64,000 nucleotides of DNA, taken from positions 744,001-808,000 of the forward strand of contig CAYFMQ010000001.1 of assembly GCA_964344255.1 (NCBI GenBank), in the 5' to 3' direction. Below, piece after piece: positions 1 to 7,196 of the stretch; position 1 is the first letter of the stretch; each line of letters starts with the position of its first letter. Both the position numbers and the translations under genes were made by a program. The stretch comes from JAJFIE01 sp964344255. GTDB taxonomy: Bacteria; Pseudomonadota; Alphaproteobacteria; Rhodospirillales; Casp-alpha2. The notes under the pieces were generated by a model, which worked only from the letters and a program-made list of their open reading frames with translations, was not told the origin of the DNA and did no database searches.

Positions 1-458
1 GTCTTCCCTACCCTTGTCAGCAGGGGATAGTTCTGCATGTTGCGTGTGCCGATTTGTAATATATCAGCAACTTCGGCAACCGCGTCCACCTTCCCTTCCT
101 CCATGACTTCCGTAATGACCGGAATACCAGCCTCGGCCTTTGCGGCGGCCAGATATTCTAGGCCTTCCTCACGCAATTCAAAGTACTTGTCAGAGCGATA
201 AGGAAAGCTCAGCGGCTTGAATGCGCCTGCGCGAAGAAAGTGGGCGCCTGCAGCCTTGACGTTGTGCGCGATGTCAATGATCTGGCCCTTGTTCTCGACG
301 GTGTTGGGCCCGGCGAAAACAGGAATCATGTCGCCGCCAAAGGTCACCCCGGCAACGTCAAAAGTGGTGCGATGCTCGGGATTCTTCTTCGCAGCAAGAG
401 GAAATTTCTCGAGCAGATCTTGCTCAGATACGTCCTTTCCGGGTGCCTTGTTTTCCAT
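1..458 (-). CDS. DAHP synthase-like (class I, AroF/KdsA fold) TIM-barrel enzyme, 3' end outside window
   Basis: The reading frame starts at ATG 458 and is still open at base 1, so only about 152 residues are seen. Residues 49-56 (AGPNTVEN), 75-82 (LRAGAFKP), 115-118 (ITEV) and 135-143 (QIGTRNMQN) match the conserved blocks of 3-deoxy-7-phosphoheptulonate synthases, which condense phosphoenolpyruvate with an aldose phosphate. The usual GPCSVE block reads GPNTVE and the KPRTSPYSFQG loop reads KPLSFPYRSDK, so substrate preference may differ from housekeeping DAHP synthase. It lies 16 bases after an FMN hydroxyacid dehydrogenase and near NeuA-like genes, which suggests 2-keto-3-deoxy sugar acid synthesis for a glycan. 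That role is inferred; the fold assignment is firm. Confidence 0.8.
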   Translation of the reverse strand, partial: MENKAPGKDVSEQDLLEKFPLAAKKNPEHRTTFDVAGVTFGGDMIPVFAGPNTVENKGQIIDIAHNVKAAGAHFLRAGAFKPLSFPYRSDKYFELREEGLEYLAAAKAEAGIPVITEVMEEGKVDAVAEVADILQIGTRNMQNYPLLTRVGK

Positions 459-474
459 CGTGCGGAGCCTTTCC

Positions 475-1524
475 TTAGGAAGTAGTACGGATACGGTCCG
501 GGGTCATATCTGCAATGGACACGATCCCTGCATTTTGCATTGAAGAGATAAACTCTTCGCGCAGCAACTCAAACATCTTGTGAACGCCGTCCGCTCCTCC
601 AGCCGTCAATCCATATGCGGCAAGGCGGCCGATGCCAACGCAGTCCGCCCCGGCGGCGAGGGCGCGGACCATATCACCGCCCGTGCGAACGCCGCCATCA
701 AGAATAAGGGGAACATTCGGGCCGAGCGCCTCTCGCACCTCCGGCAGTGCATCCATGCTGGCCAGTCCGGAGTCAAGCTGTCGGCCGCCATGATTGGATA
801 CCCAAACGGCATCGGCGCCATATTTGACGGAGAGTTTCGCATCCTCCGCTGTCATAACGCCCTTGACGATTATCGGCAGATCCGTGTTGTCACGCAGCCA
901 GGCAAAATCATCCCACGAAGTTGAGGCATTGGTCAGTGTCGAGGGGACGGGTTCGCTTGTCCGGCGGCCATGATCGCGGCCATCGTAGCGTGCCTCCCGG
1001 TCACGATACCTGACGGGCCTTGTCGGCGCATCGCCACAGACACAGATAGCCACAACACCACAATCTGCCGCAATGCGGACCTGTTCTGCAACCCAATCAC
1101 GAGGGCCATAAAAATAAACCTGCCACAACAGGTTGGCGTCTTTTGCTCGCTCTCTGATTTCCGGCAGCGCGATACGGGTCTGCGTGCTGATACACAGAAT
1201 GGTATCTTCACCTTCGGTCCCTGCTGCCAGCTCAGCTTCGCCATCTTCGTGAAATTGTGTTAGATGGCCGAGCGGGCAGATGATTGCTGGCATCCCGAGA
1301 TTGACGCCGAAAAGATTGATCCTGGGGTTTACATCGGAAACATCGCAAAAAACCCTCGGACGGATTGCCGTCTTGTCAAATGCAGCCCGGTTGGCACGCA
1401 TTGTTCTCTCATATTCCGAGCCGGCCTCAAGCCATTGAAAGGCCCCCGGTATGGCTGTCTCGCTTGCCCTTTGTTCCAGTTCGCGCAAGGTCCTGGGAGG
1501 ATTTGTTTTGAAGTTTGGATCCAT
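475..1524 (-). CDS. FMN-dependent alpha-hydroxy acid dehydrogenase/oxidase
   Basis: This 349-residue protein belongs to the glycolate oxidase / L-lactate dehydrogenase (LldD) family, which oxidises a 2-hydroxy acid to a 2-keto acid with FMN. Visible family marks are QVYFYG near 135-140, the flavin-contacting Lys221, the catalytic block SNHGGRQLD at 243-251 with His245 as the general base, and the phosphate-binding DGGVRTGGD at 276-284. Length is normal. It sits between a NeuA-like cytidylyltransferase and a DAHP-synthase-like gene, so a housekeeping lactate role is unlikely; oxidising a sugar-derived hydroxy acid is an inference. ATG start. Confidence 0.9.
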   Translation of the reverse strand: MDPNFKTNPPRTLRELEQRASETAIPGAFQWLEAGSEYERTMRANRAAFDKTAIRPRVFCDVSDVNPRINLFGVNLGMPAIICPLGHLTQFHEDGEAELAAGTEGEDTILCISTQTRIALPEIRERAKDANLLWQVYFYGPRDWVAEQVRIAADCGVVAICVCGDAPTRPVRYRDREARYDGRDHGRRTSEPVPSTLTNASTSWDDFAWLRDNTDLPIIVKGVMTAEDAKLSVKYGADAVWVSNHGGRQLDSGLASMDALPEVREALGPNVPLILDGGVRTGGDMVRALAAGADCVGIGRLAAYGLTAGGADGVHKMFELLREEFISSMQNAGIVSIADMTPDRIRTTS

Positions 1525-1529
1525 TTTGA

Positions 1530-2246
1530 TCAGTTCCGGTTATTTTTAGAGCGCCACTGGATGATTTGCTCTGCTAGGAAAAGTTCAAACTCTGTGTGAA
1601 TGTCGATATCCGTCGCGGGATCGTCATTCGGGATGATCTCTACCTTGTCGCCGATCCGCCGGCCTTCACGCCATAACCACGCGCGGCTGGCGCAAGCCAG
1701 ACCGGTATCTTCGCGATAGATGATCCGTTTGTTGCGAACCCTTTCCTGGCGTTGGCCATATACCTGCATGTAGGGGCGAACCCGTTGATATCCCCCCTCG
1801 GGTAAGGCTTCCCAGAAATTCTTGAACGTGACGTGACCCGCGAACGCCGATTCCACGTCTGGACGCTCTTTCAGAATATTTACGGCCTCACTGATCCATT
1901 CGGGCTTACGGAAGATGTCGGTCGGCGTCAGGAACACAGCGATATCAAACTGCTCGCCGCTTACTTCTTCAAACTGAAGCAGCGCCTGCTGTAGCGTCGC
2001 TTCCATGGTTGTCTGGTCCTGCGCCATTTCAGACGGTCGGAGAAACGGCACCTCGGCACCGACGGACCTTGCAACCTCGGCGATCTCTTCGCTGTCGGTT
2101 GAAACGACGATCCGGTCAATCACGCCGCTTTCCTTGGCCGCTTCAATTGAATGAGCAATGAGAGGCTTGCCGCCAAGATCCTGAATGTTTTTTCCGGGTA
2201 ATCCTTTTGAGCCCCCGCGTGCCGGTATTATGGCGATGGTTTTCAC
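1530..2246 (-). CDS. Acylneuraminate cytidylyltransferase family protein (NeuA-like)
   Basis: A 238-residue CMP-sugar synthetase-type enzyme that would activate a nonulosonic or ulosonic acid with CTP. The N-terminus carries the intact nucleotide-binding loop PARGGSKGLPGKN (residues 8-20), followed by VVSTDSEEIAEVA and the LTPTDIFR segment that corresponds to the usual LQPTSPLR. The start is GTG 2246, supported by a GAGG Shine-Dalgarno about 7 bases upstream. The next gene upstream on this strand (2291-2962) is a second, degenerate member of the same fold. Sugar specificity cannot be read from the sequence. Confidence 0.85.
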   Translation of the reverse strand: MKTIAIIPARGGSKGLPGKNIQDLGGKPLIAHSIEAAKESGVIDRIVVSTDSEEIAEVARSVGAEVPFLRPSEMAQDQTTMEATLQQALLQFEEVSGEQFDIAVFLTPTDIFRKPEWISEAVNILKERPDVESAFAGHVTFKNFWEALPEGGYQRVRPYMQVYGQRQERVRNKRIIYREDTGLACASRAWLWREGRRIGDKVEIIPNDDPATDIDIHTEFELFLAEQIIQWRSKNNRN

Positions 2247-2290
2247 GACAGAACCTCACTCTTGGTATTACACTGTTCAATTTTCATGTT

Positions 2291-2962
2291 TCAGGACTCC
2301 AACATATCAGCCAAGTGCTCGGCAATTTGAAAACTTTCTTCAGAACGGATGTCGACGAAAGCCCATTTTTTGTCGACAACAACCAGTCCAACCGACTCGC
2401 CTATTCGGTGACCGCTTAGAAGAATATTGCGGCGTGTAATCAGGAACAACCCAACAACCTCACGGAATGGTGCGGCAGCGCCGTAAAAATCCTCACTGAG
2501 AGAATCAGCCAGTGGCTGGGCGGAGCCATCGCCAGCCCATATTCTGCCATGTAGCTGTTCGACGCATACAACGCTGTCAAGCTCATCTGAGTCACACAGC
2601 AGCTCATAGGCCTCAACAGCCAGCGGCCATGGCCGGAATGCATGTGGGGGTTCCAGAACAATGACAATATCGAAAATGGTCTCAAAATGCTTTTCAGAAT
2701 TTATCAGACCTTCCTTAAGTGCACCCTGAAGAGTCTTTTCCGTGCGTTGCGGCAGAAAAACCTGTTCCTGATTAGCGACCGCATCGGTAATAATCTTATC
2801 GTCGGTTACAACGCAAACCCTTACGCTCAGACCTTCAAGCTCCTCCAGTCGCTCAGCAAACCGGATTGTCCGTTCCAGCGGGGATTGTCCACATATGGGC
2901 CTGACCAGGAATGGATTTACGACAGGGTCTAAGTGTACCGGAATCATGACCAGGGCTTTCAT
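2291..2962 (-). CDS. Degenerate NeuA-like nucleotidyltransferase-fold protein
   Basis: This 223-residue protein aligns by eye with the neighbouring cytidylyltransferase: a beta strand MIPV, then VCVVTDD, VFLPQRTEKTLQGAL and a LEPPHAFRPWPLAVEAY segment in the place of LQPTSPLR. The GGSKG-PxKN CTP-binding loop is absent and reads HLDPVVNPFLVRP. It may be an inactive partner or regulator of the intact paralogue, or may have changed substrate. Its start overlaps the stop of the upstream Gfo/Idh gene by 4 bases, so the two are probably translationally coupled. Function unknown beyond the fold. Confidence 0.6.
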   Translation of the reverse strand: MKALVMIPVHLDPVVNPFLVRPICGQSPLERTIRFAERLEELEGLSVRVCVVTDDKIITDAVANQEQVFLPQRTEKTLQGALKEGLINSEKHFETIFDIVIVLEPPHAFRPWPLAVEAYELLCDSDELDSVVCVEQLHGRIWAGDGSAQPLADSLSEDFYGAAAPFREVVGLFLITRRNILLSGHRIGESVGLVVVDKKWAFVDIRSEESFQIAEHLADMLES

Positions 2963-3951
2963 GATTTTGTTTCTCCGGAAACAGCCTTGTCTTTAATGGC
3001 TTCTATTAACATCAAAAGATCCATGGATTCCGATGGACGCGCAGCATGTTCAAAATTTCCGCTCAGGAAGACCGCCATCTGCTCAAGGAAGCCGGGTTTG
3101 AAATTTGTATCAACGATTACCCGCTCCTCCACTTTTGGCGTGTAACGCCGGATGTTTATGTCTGCCTGCGGTTCCTGAATATCATATCCCCGATAGACGT
3201 TCAGCACTTCAACAGGGGAAAGGTGCCACGAGGTATGGTCGTCAAACATACACCTAACACCGACGCCAACCGGATCATCGGCGTTAATGGAAAGTCCGAC
3301 CGGGATCCCCGCCGATGTGGTCAGAAGGCCATTATAGGATTTGAAGGTGATGTCATAACCCGGCTCGTCATAAGCGCAGATATGTGAAACATCGAGCTTG
3401 CCGAAAAGGTGCATTGCAATATCGAGGATATGGCAGGACGAATACGCCAACAGGTGCTGCACGATGGATGGGCCGTAGCGTTCAACAAGCCGGTTTACAT
3501 TTTCAGAAATCGTCACCTGTGCGGCCTTCAGCCCACCTTCTGACAATCGCGCTTTCAGGCGCTTAACAGGCATGTAGAAGCGACGGTTGAATCCGACCAT
3601 TTTATTTTTTTCCGCGGCGCCTGCGAAGGCGAGGGCCGAGCGGACCGTATCTGAACTGAGTGCAATGGGCTTTTCGATAAGCACCGGTTTACTCGAGCCT
3701 AGTATCGCCGGTAGCCAGTTTGGTATTTCATTCCACGACAGGCAAACAACCAAAGCGTCCAGCGAGTCGTTGTTTAACATGTCATTTGGATCAGACACAT
3801 ACACGGCATCAGGCTGAATCTCGCGAAAGGCCGCCCACCTCGGTGAATCCTCGGTCCGCGTGCAGCCGGCCACGACGCGATGACCGAGAGATTTTGCGGC
3901 CAGGGCGTGATCCCGGGCAATTGTGCCTGCACCGATAATGCCAATATCCAT
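2959..3951 (-). CDS. Gfo/Idh/MocA family oxidoreductase
   Basis: A 330-residue NAD(P)-dependent sugar dehydrogenase-type protein. The N-terminal Rossmann motif is IGAGTIARDHA (residues 5-15), and the family EKP motif appears in VLIEKPIALS near residue 93. The C-terminal half has the beta-sheet substrate domain. Such enzymes oxidise or reduce hydroxyls of nucleotide sugars or inositols. It is one of three family members in the leftward operon (also 6098-7168 and 13555-14496). Substrate is unknown; membership is clear. Confidence 0.85.
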   Translation of the reverse strand: MDIGIIGAGTIARDHALAAKSLGHRVVAGCTRTEDSPRWAAFREIQPDAVYVSDPNDMLNNDSLDALVVCLSWNEIPNWLPAILGSSKPVLIEKPIALSSDTVRSALAFAGAAEKNKMVGFNRRFYMPVKRLKARLSEGGLKAAQVTISENVNRLVERYGPSIVQHLLAYSSCHILDIAMHLFGKLDVSHICAYDEPGYDITFKSYNGLLTTSAGIPVGLSINADDPVGVGVRCMFDDHTSWHLSPVEVLNVYRGYDIQEPQADINIRRYTPKVEERVIVDTNFKPGFLEQMAVFLSGNFEHAARPSESMDLLMLIEAIKDKAVSGETKS

Positions 3952-3955
3952 CAGG

Positions 3956-4861
3956 TTATTCGCTGCCTTCCAGTTCCATCCAGGCCTTGAAGTGCTCGCC
4001 GCCCTGTAATGTTCCCGTCACGTCGCAAACATTACACGGTGCGAATCCGCGTATCCCGTTACCCAGCTTACGCCTAACGGCGCTCATAGCCCGGCCGGTC
4101 CAAACATCAATGATGTTCTCTTTGTTCAGGTCGCCGACGATCTTTCGCTTGGTCCAGTCATGGGGGCAAAGAAGAACATCGCCGGTGTGATCAACCATCA
4201 TGCGATAGTGGGTGTAGTAGCATGGAGATTTGAGCGCCTTGTCCAGTGTAACAACACCGTGCTCCTCCATGCCTGTGACAGTTCCCGCCCGGTTTGACAG
4301 TGTTATACCAAAATCTTCATCAGGCCCCAGATAGCGCTTTCGTAGCAGAAGCCAGTTTTCCGGGACGCCAGCTTCATCGCGCATCTTTTCAAAGAATTCG
4401 ATCTGTTCGGGGCCGTCATACATGCTGATAGACATACGATCGAGACCGGCGTCATAGATTGCTCGCAGCTTTTCTGCGTTGAGCATGTCGCCATTGGTGA
4501 CGATCTCGATGGTCCCGTTCGGCAGATATTGCTTAGTTAGGGAAACCATCTCTATCAGTCGCTTGTGATAATAGGGCTCACTGAACCCTGAATATGACAG
4601 CCGTCCGGTATAGGATATTTCGGCCAGCTCACTTAGAATCTTCTTGTACAGATCAATGGAAAGATACTCGGTCTTGTTGGGGTATACTTCGGGGTCGGCG
4701 CGGGGACAAAAACTGCACACCCGGTTACACAGACCGCAAATGCTGAATTCCACATGTGAAAACAACGGCTCACCACCCGGCAGCCTGGGCGCATTCTTCA
4801 GGTGCGCATCCTGTAAGACATTTTTTCGCTCAATATTGGGATCGATGAATCTTTCGGTCAT
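3956..4861 (-). CDS. Radical SAM protein with C-terminal SPASM-like cysteines
   Basis: 301 residues. The radical SAM cluster motif is CNRVCSFC (Cys45, Cys49, Cys52), with an extra Cys42 just before it. SAM-binding features follow (YSGFSEPYYH, IVTNGDML). C-terminal cysteines in DVLLCPHDW and in APCNVCD could bind an auxiliary Fe-S cluster as in SPASM enzymes. It is co-directional with a GT2 and a Gfo/Idh enzyme, so it may modify a sugar or an activated sugar precursor; that is inference. The reaction cannot be named. Confidence 0.85.
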   Translation of the reverse strand: MTERFIDPNIERKNVLQDAHLKNAPRLPGGEPLFSHVEFSICGLCNRVCSFCPRADPEVYPNKTEYLSIDLYKKILSELAEISYTGRLSYSGFSEPYYHKRLIEMVSLTKQYLPNGTIEIVTNGDMLNAEKLRAIYDAGLDRMSISMYDGPEQIEFFEKMRDEAGVPENWLLLRKRYLGPDEDFGITLSNRAGTVTGMEEHGVVTLDKALKSPCYYTHYRMMVDHTGDVLLCPHDWTKRKIVGDLNKENIIDVWTGRAMSAVRRKLGNGIRGFAPCNVCDVTGTLQGGEHFKAWMELEGSE

Positions 4862-4880
4862 TGGCCTTCCTAAGTCGTTT

Positions 4881-5558
4881 TCATACCTGAGTATGAATGT
4901 AACGAATGGCTGCGGCTACGCGACGAGCCCGTGTCTCGTTGCGGCCCTGGTGAATACCGTGGTGATGGTATACACGGGCGTGCGGCTCGTATAGTATCTG
5001 ATAACCAAGCCCGATCATGACTTTCCCCCAGGCACGGTCCTCGACGCCGTTGATCTCCTCGTCAAACGGGTTGTCATGCCAAAGGGATTTTCGGACAGCT
5101 GAATTGGCATTATGGAAAAAGTAGTCGGATTCCTGTATCTGGCGCTCTTCGCGGAAGGTTGTCCAGAGATCACGGGCGTCCATGGCGCTTGTTTCAGGCA
5201 GCGGCTCCTGGCGGCCGTAAACGCCGCAAATTTTTTGTTGTGATCCTTTCCCCAGATGGACGTGGATATAATCCCCCCAAAGCTCATCGACAGGAATGCA
5301 GTGTGCCGAGAGTATAGAAACGGCTTCATGTCGGGCGGCTCCAATACCAATATTCAGGGCCCGCCCAAACGTAAAATCATCCCGGGGAATAGAAATTAAT
5401 CTGACACCATATGCCTCGCCAATATCACGCGTATCGTCCGTCGATTCATTATCGACAAGAATGACATCATCAATGTTAAGGCGCTGTTTCGAGAGCGCAT
5501 ACAGGCAGCGGCCCAGCCATTTCGCCTCATTATGTGCGCGGATGACGACGCTGATCAT
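4881..5558 (-). CDS. Glycosyltransferase family 2
   Basis: A 225-residue GT-A type glycosyltransferase. It begins with ISVVIRAHNEAKWLGRCL, then VDNESTDDTRDI (nucleotide-binding), VSILSAHCIPV, and a C-terminal EINGVEDRAWGKVM block that matches the family's acceptor-side ED motif. There is no membrane segment, so it probably acts at the cytoplasmic face on lipid-linked intermediates. Its ATG overlaps the stop of the upstream SAF-domain gene as ATGA. Donor and acceptor are unknown. Confidence 0.9.
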   Translation of the reverse strand: MISVVIRAHNEAKWLGRCLYALSKQRLNIDDVILVDNESTDDTRDIGEAYGVRLISIPRDDFTFGRALNIGIGAARHEAVSILSAHCIPVDELWGDYIHVHLGKGSQQKICGVYGRQEPLPETSAMDARDLWTTFREERQIQESDYFFHNANSAVRKSLWHDNPFDEEINGVEDRAWGKVMIGLGYQILYEPHARVYHHHGIHQGRNETRARRVAAAIRYIHTQV

Positions 5559-6094
5559 TTTATCTTACCAAAGTCCAATGCTTCACCATGAGAAATATCA
5601 TAAGCAGCCTTACGACCGATAAATGCGTCGGAGCAATCTTCTCCGGCGCCAAACCCACCATCAACGGCCTGAATATCTTCATCTGTTAACTCCTGTCCCT
5701 TCTCCAGGTTGCGAGAGGCAACAAGAGTCCGCCGAATCATGCGGGTTGCATCGAGTATTGTTGCTGAGCCGGGGGAGAAAACGATGGTGGCGCCAAAATC
5801 CACATTGCCCAATCTTTCTAGGGACTTCCAGTCTCTACACACAATGCAAACCTCAAGATCCCGCTGTAATGAGAGTGTGCTATCAAGGATGCCAGCGCCT
5901 TCAATACAAATATCAAACCGTTTACAATAATCCCAGAGAGACTCGTCAAGTGTCTTGTCCCATGCACCGCCGCCTGGTGGAGATGGGAACAGTTCCCCAG
6001 AAATGCCGTTGAACAAAGCGGCATCCACATGGAGTACCATAAACAACCTATTCAGATCCTGTGATTTAACAGATTTGTCGTTTGCAACTGACAA
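5555..6094 (-). CDS. Stand-alone SAF-domain protein (NeuB C-terminal domain-like)
   Basis: 179 residues. Residues about 119-179 (RRTLVASRNLEKGQELTDED onward, then IGRKAAYDISHGEAL) closely resemble the C-terminal SAF/antifreeze-like domain of sialic and pseudaminic acid synthases, but there is no TIM barrel. The first ~115 residues are not recognised. The start is TTG 6094, supported by an AGGGG Shine-Dalgarno 6 bases upstream; ATG 6040 is an alternative. In NeuB proteins the SAF domain caps the active site of the partner subunit. The only lone barrel of a related type here is the DAHP-synthase-like gene at the left edge, so a split synthase is possible but unproven. Confidence 0.65.
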   Translation of the reverse strand: MSVANDKSVKSQDLNRLFMVLHVDAALFNGISGELFPSPPGGGAWDKTLDESLWDYCKRFDICIEGAGILDSTLSLQRDLEVCIVCRDWKSLERLGNVDFGATIVFSPGSATILDATRMIRRTLVASRNLEKGQELTDEDIQAVDGGFGAGEDCSDAFIGRKAAYDISHGEALDFGKIK

Positions 6095-6097
6095 TTG

Positions 6098-7168
6098 TCA
6101 CCCCTGCCCAAGGTGGGCTGATCGTGGTTTGTCCGACAAAGAAATCCAAGCGTTCTGCTCCATACTGGCATACAGGCCATGGATCACTTCTAGCGCCTTG
6201 ACGCCCTCTTCCGCAGCTAGGGGGGGAGTGCGGTTGCCGGCAGCAATCCGATCTATAACCTCTTGAATATAAGGCGCATGGCTCAAGCCATATCCTGTTG
6301 GAACTTCCTGAGAGAATTTATCAGGAACAGTGTCATCTTCAGGTAGGGGCTCGACGAATGACCATTGCAGAATTTGATTGAGGGCAATACCGCCAATTTC
6401 AACCATTCCCCCTTCGCCAATCACGGAAAGAGAGGCCTCAAAATCCCGGGGACGCGCTGCTGTTGTCGCTTCAATCGTGCCTAGGGCGCCGTTTTCGAAA
6501 CGGACAGCTGCGACCATAGTGTCTTCAGCTTCAAGCTCCATGAGTCGCTGCGCCCCATGTGCGCTGACGTGGGAAATGGGTCCGCATAGCCAATTCAACG
6601 CATCAACGTGATGGATAGCCTGCTGGTTTATTACACCGCCATCCATGGCCCATGTACCGTGCCAGCCGTCCTCATAATAATCCTGATAGCGACACCAGCG
6701 TAGCCGAACGGTTGCCGTGATCAGATTGCCAAAGCGACCGCTGTCCAGCGTTTCTCGCAACTTTCGGATTGCAGGATTCCAACGATTCTGTTTGACTACG
6801 CTCAACATCAGGCCGTTTGATGAAGCAAGGGTACCGAGTTCATACGCCTGTTCAGGAATCAGCGTAACAGGTTTTTCGACAATTACGTTGATCCCTGCCT
6901 CAAGCAATTGTCTGGCGTGTTCGTAATGATTGCCGCTTTCGGTCAGAACACATGCAACATCAGGATGCGGACCATCGATTAGTTGATCGATGGAAGTCAT
7001 TACCTGAACATCGCCGCCGATTCGACTGGCAGCGTCTTCTGCCTTTTCGGGCACATGATCAATGCAGGCGCTTATCACACCTCCTGTGATCTCATCGGAG
7101 AAAACCTCGAGATACCGGGCCGAAACGCGACCACAGCCCAATAGGGCAAATTTAACTGGAATCGTCAT
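6098..7168 (-). CDS. Gfo/Idh/MocA family oxidoreductase
   Basis: 356 residues. The N-terminal nucleotide-binding motif is LLGCGRVSARY (about residues 9-19), the EKPVTL segment is near residue 98, and the catalytic-domain segment GGVINQQAIHHVDALNWL is typical of dehydrogenases acting on UDP-sugars or inositols. Lys in EKP and His in the QAIHHVD segment are the expected catalytic residues. It begins the subset that runs down to the left edge. Substrate unknown. Confidence 0.88.
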   Translation of the reverse strand: MTIPVKFALLGCGRVSARYLEVFSDEITGGVISACIDHVPEKAEDAASRIGGDVQVMTSIDQLIDGPHPDVACVLTESGNHYEHARQLLEAGINVIVEKPVTLIPEQAYELGTLASSNGLMLSVVKQNRWNPAIRKLRETLDSGRFGNLITATVRLRWCRYQDYYEDGWHGTWAMDGGVINQQAIHHVDALNWLCGPISHVSAHGAQRLMELEAEDTMVAAVRFENGALGTIEATTAARPRDFEASLSVIGEGGMVEIGGIALNQILQWSFVEPLPEDDTVPDKFSQEVPTGYGLSHAPYIQEVIDRIAAGNRTPPLAAEEGVKALEVIHGLYASMEQNAWISLSDKPRSAHLGQG

Positions 7169-7196
7169 TTTTTTATTTCTCCTGACACAATCATAT

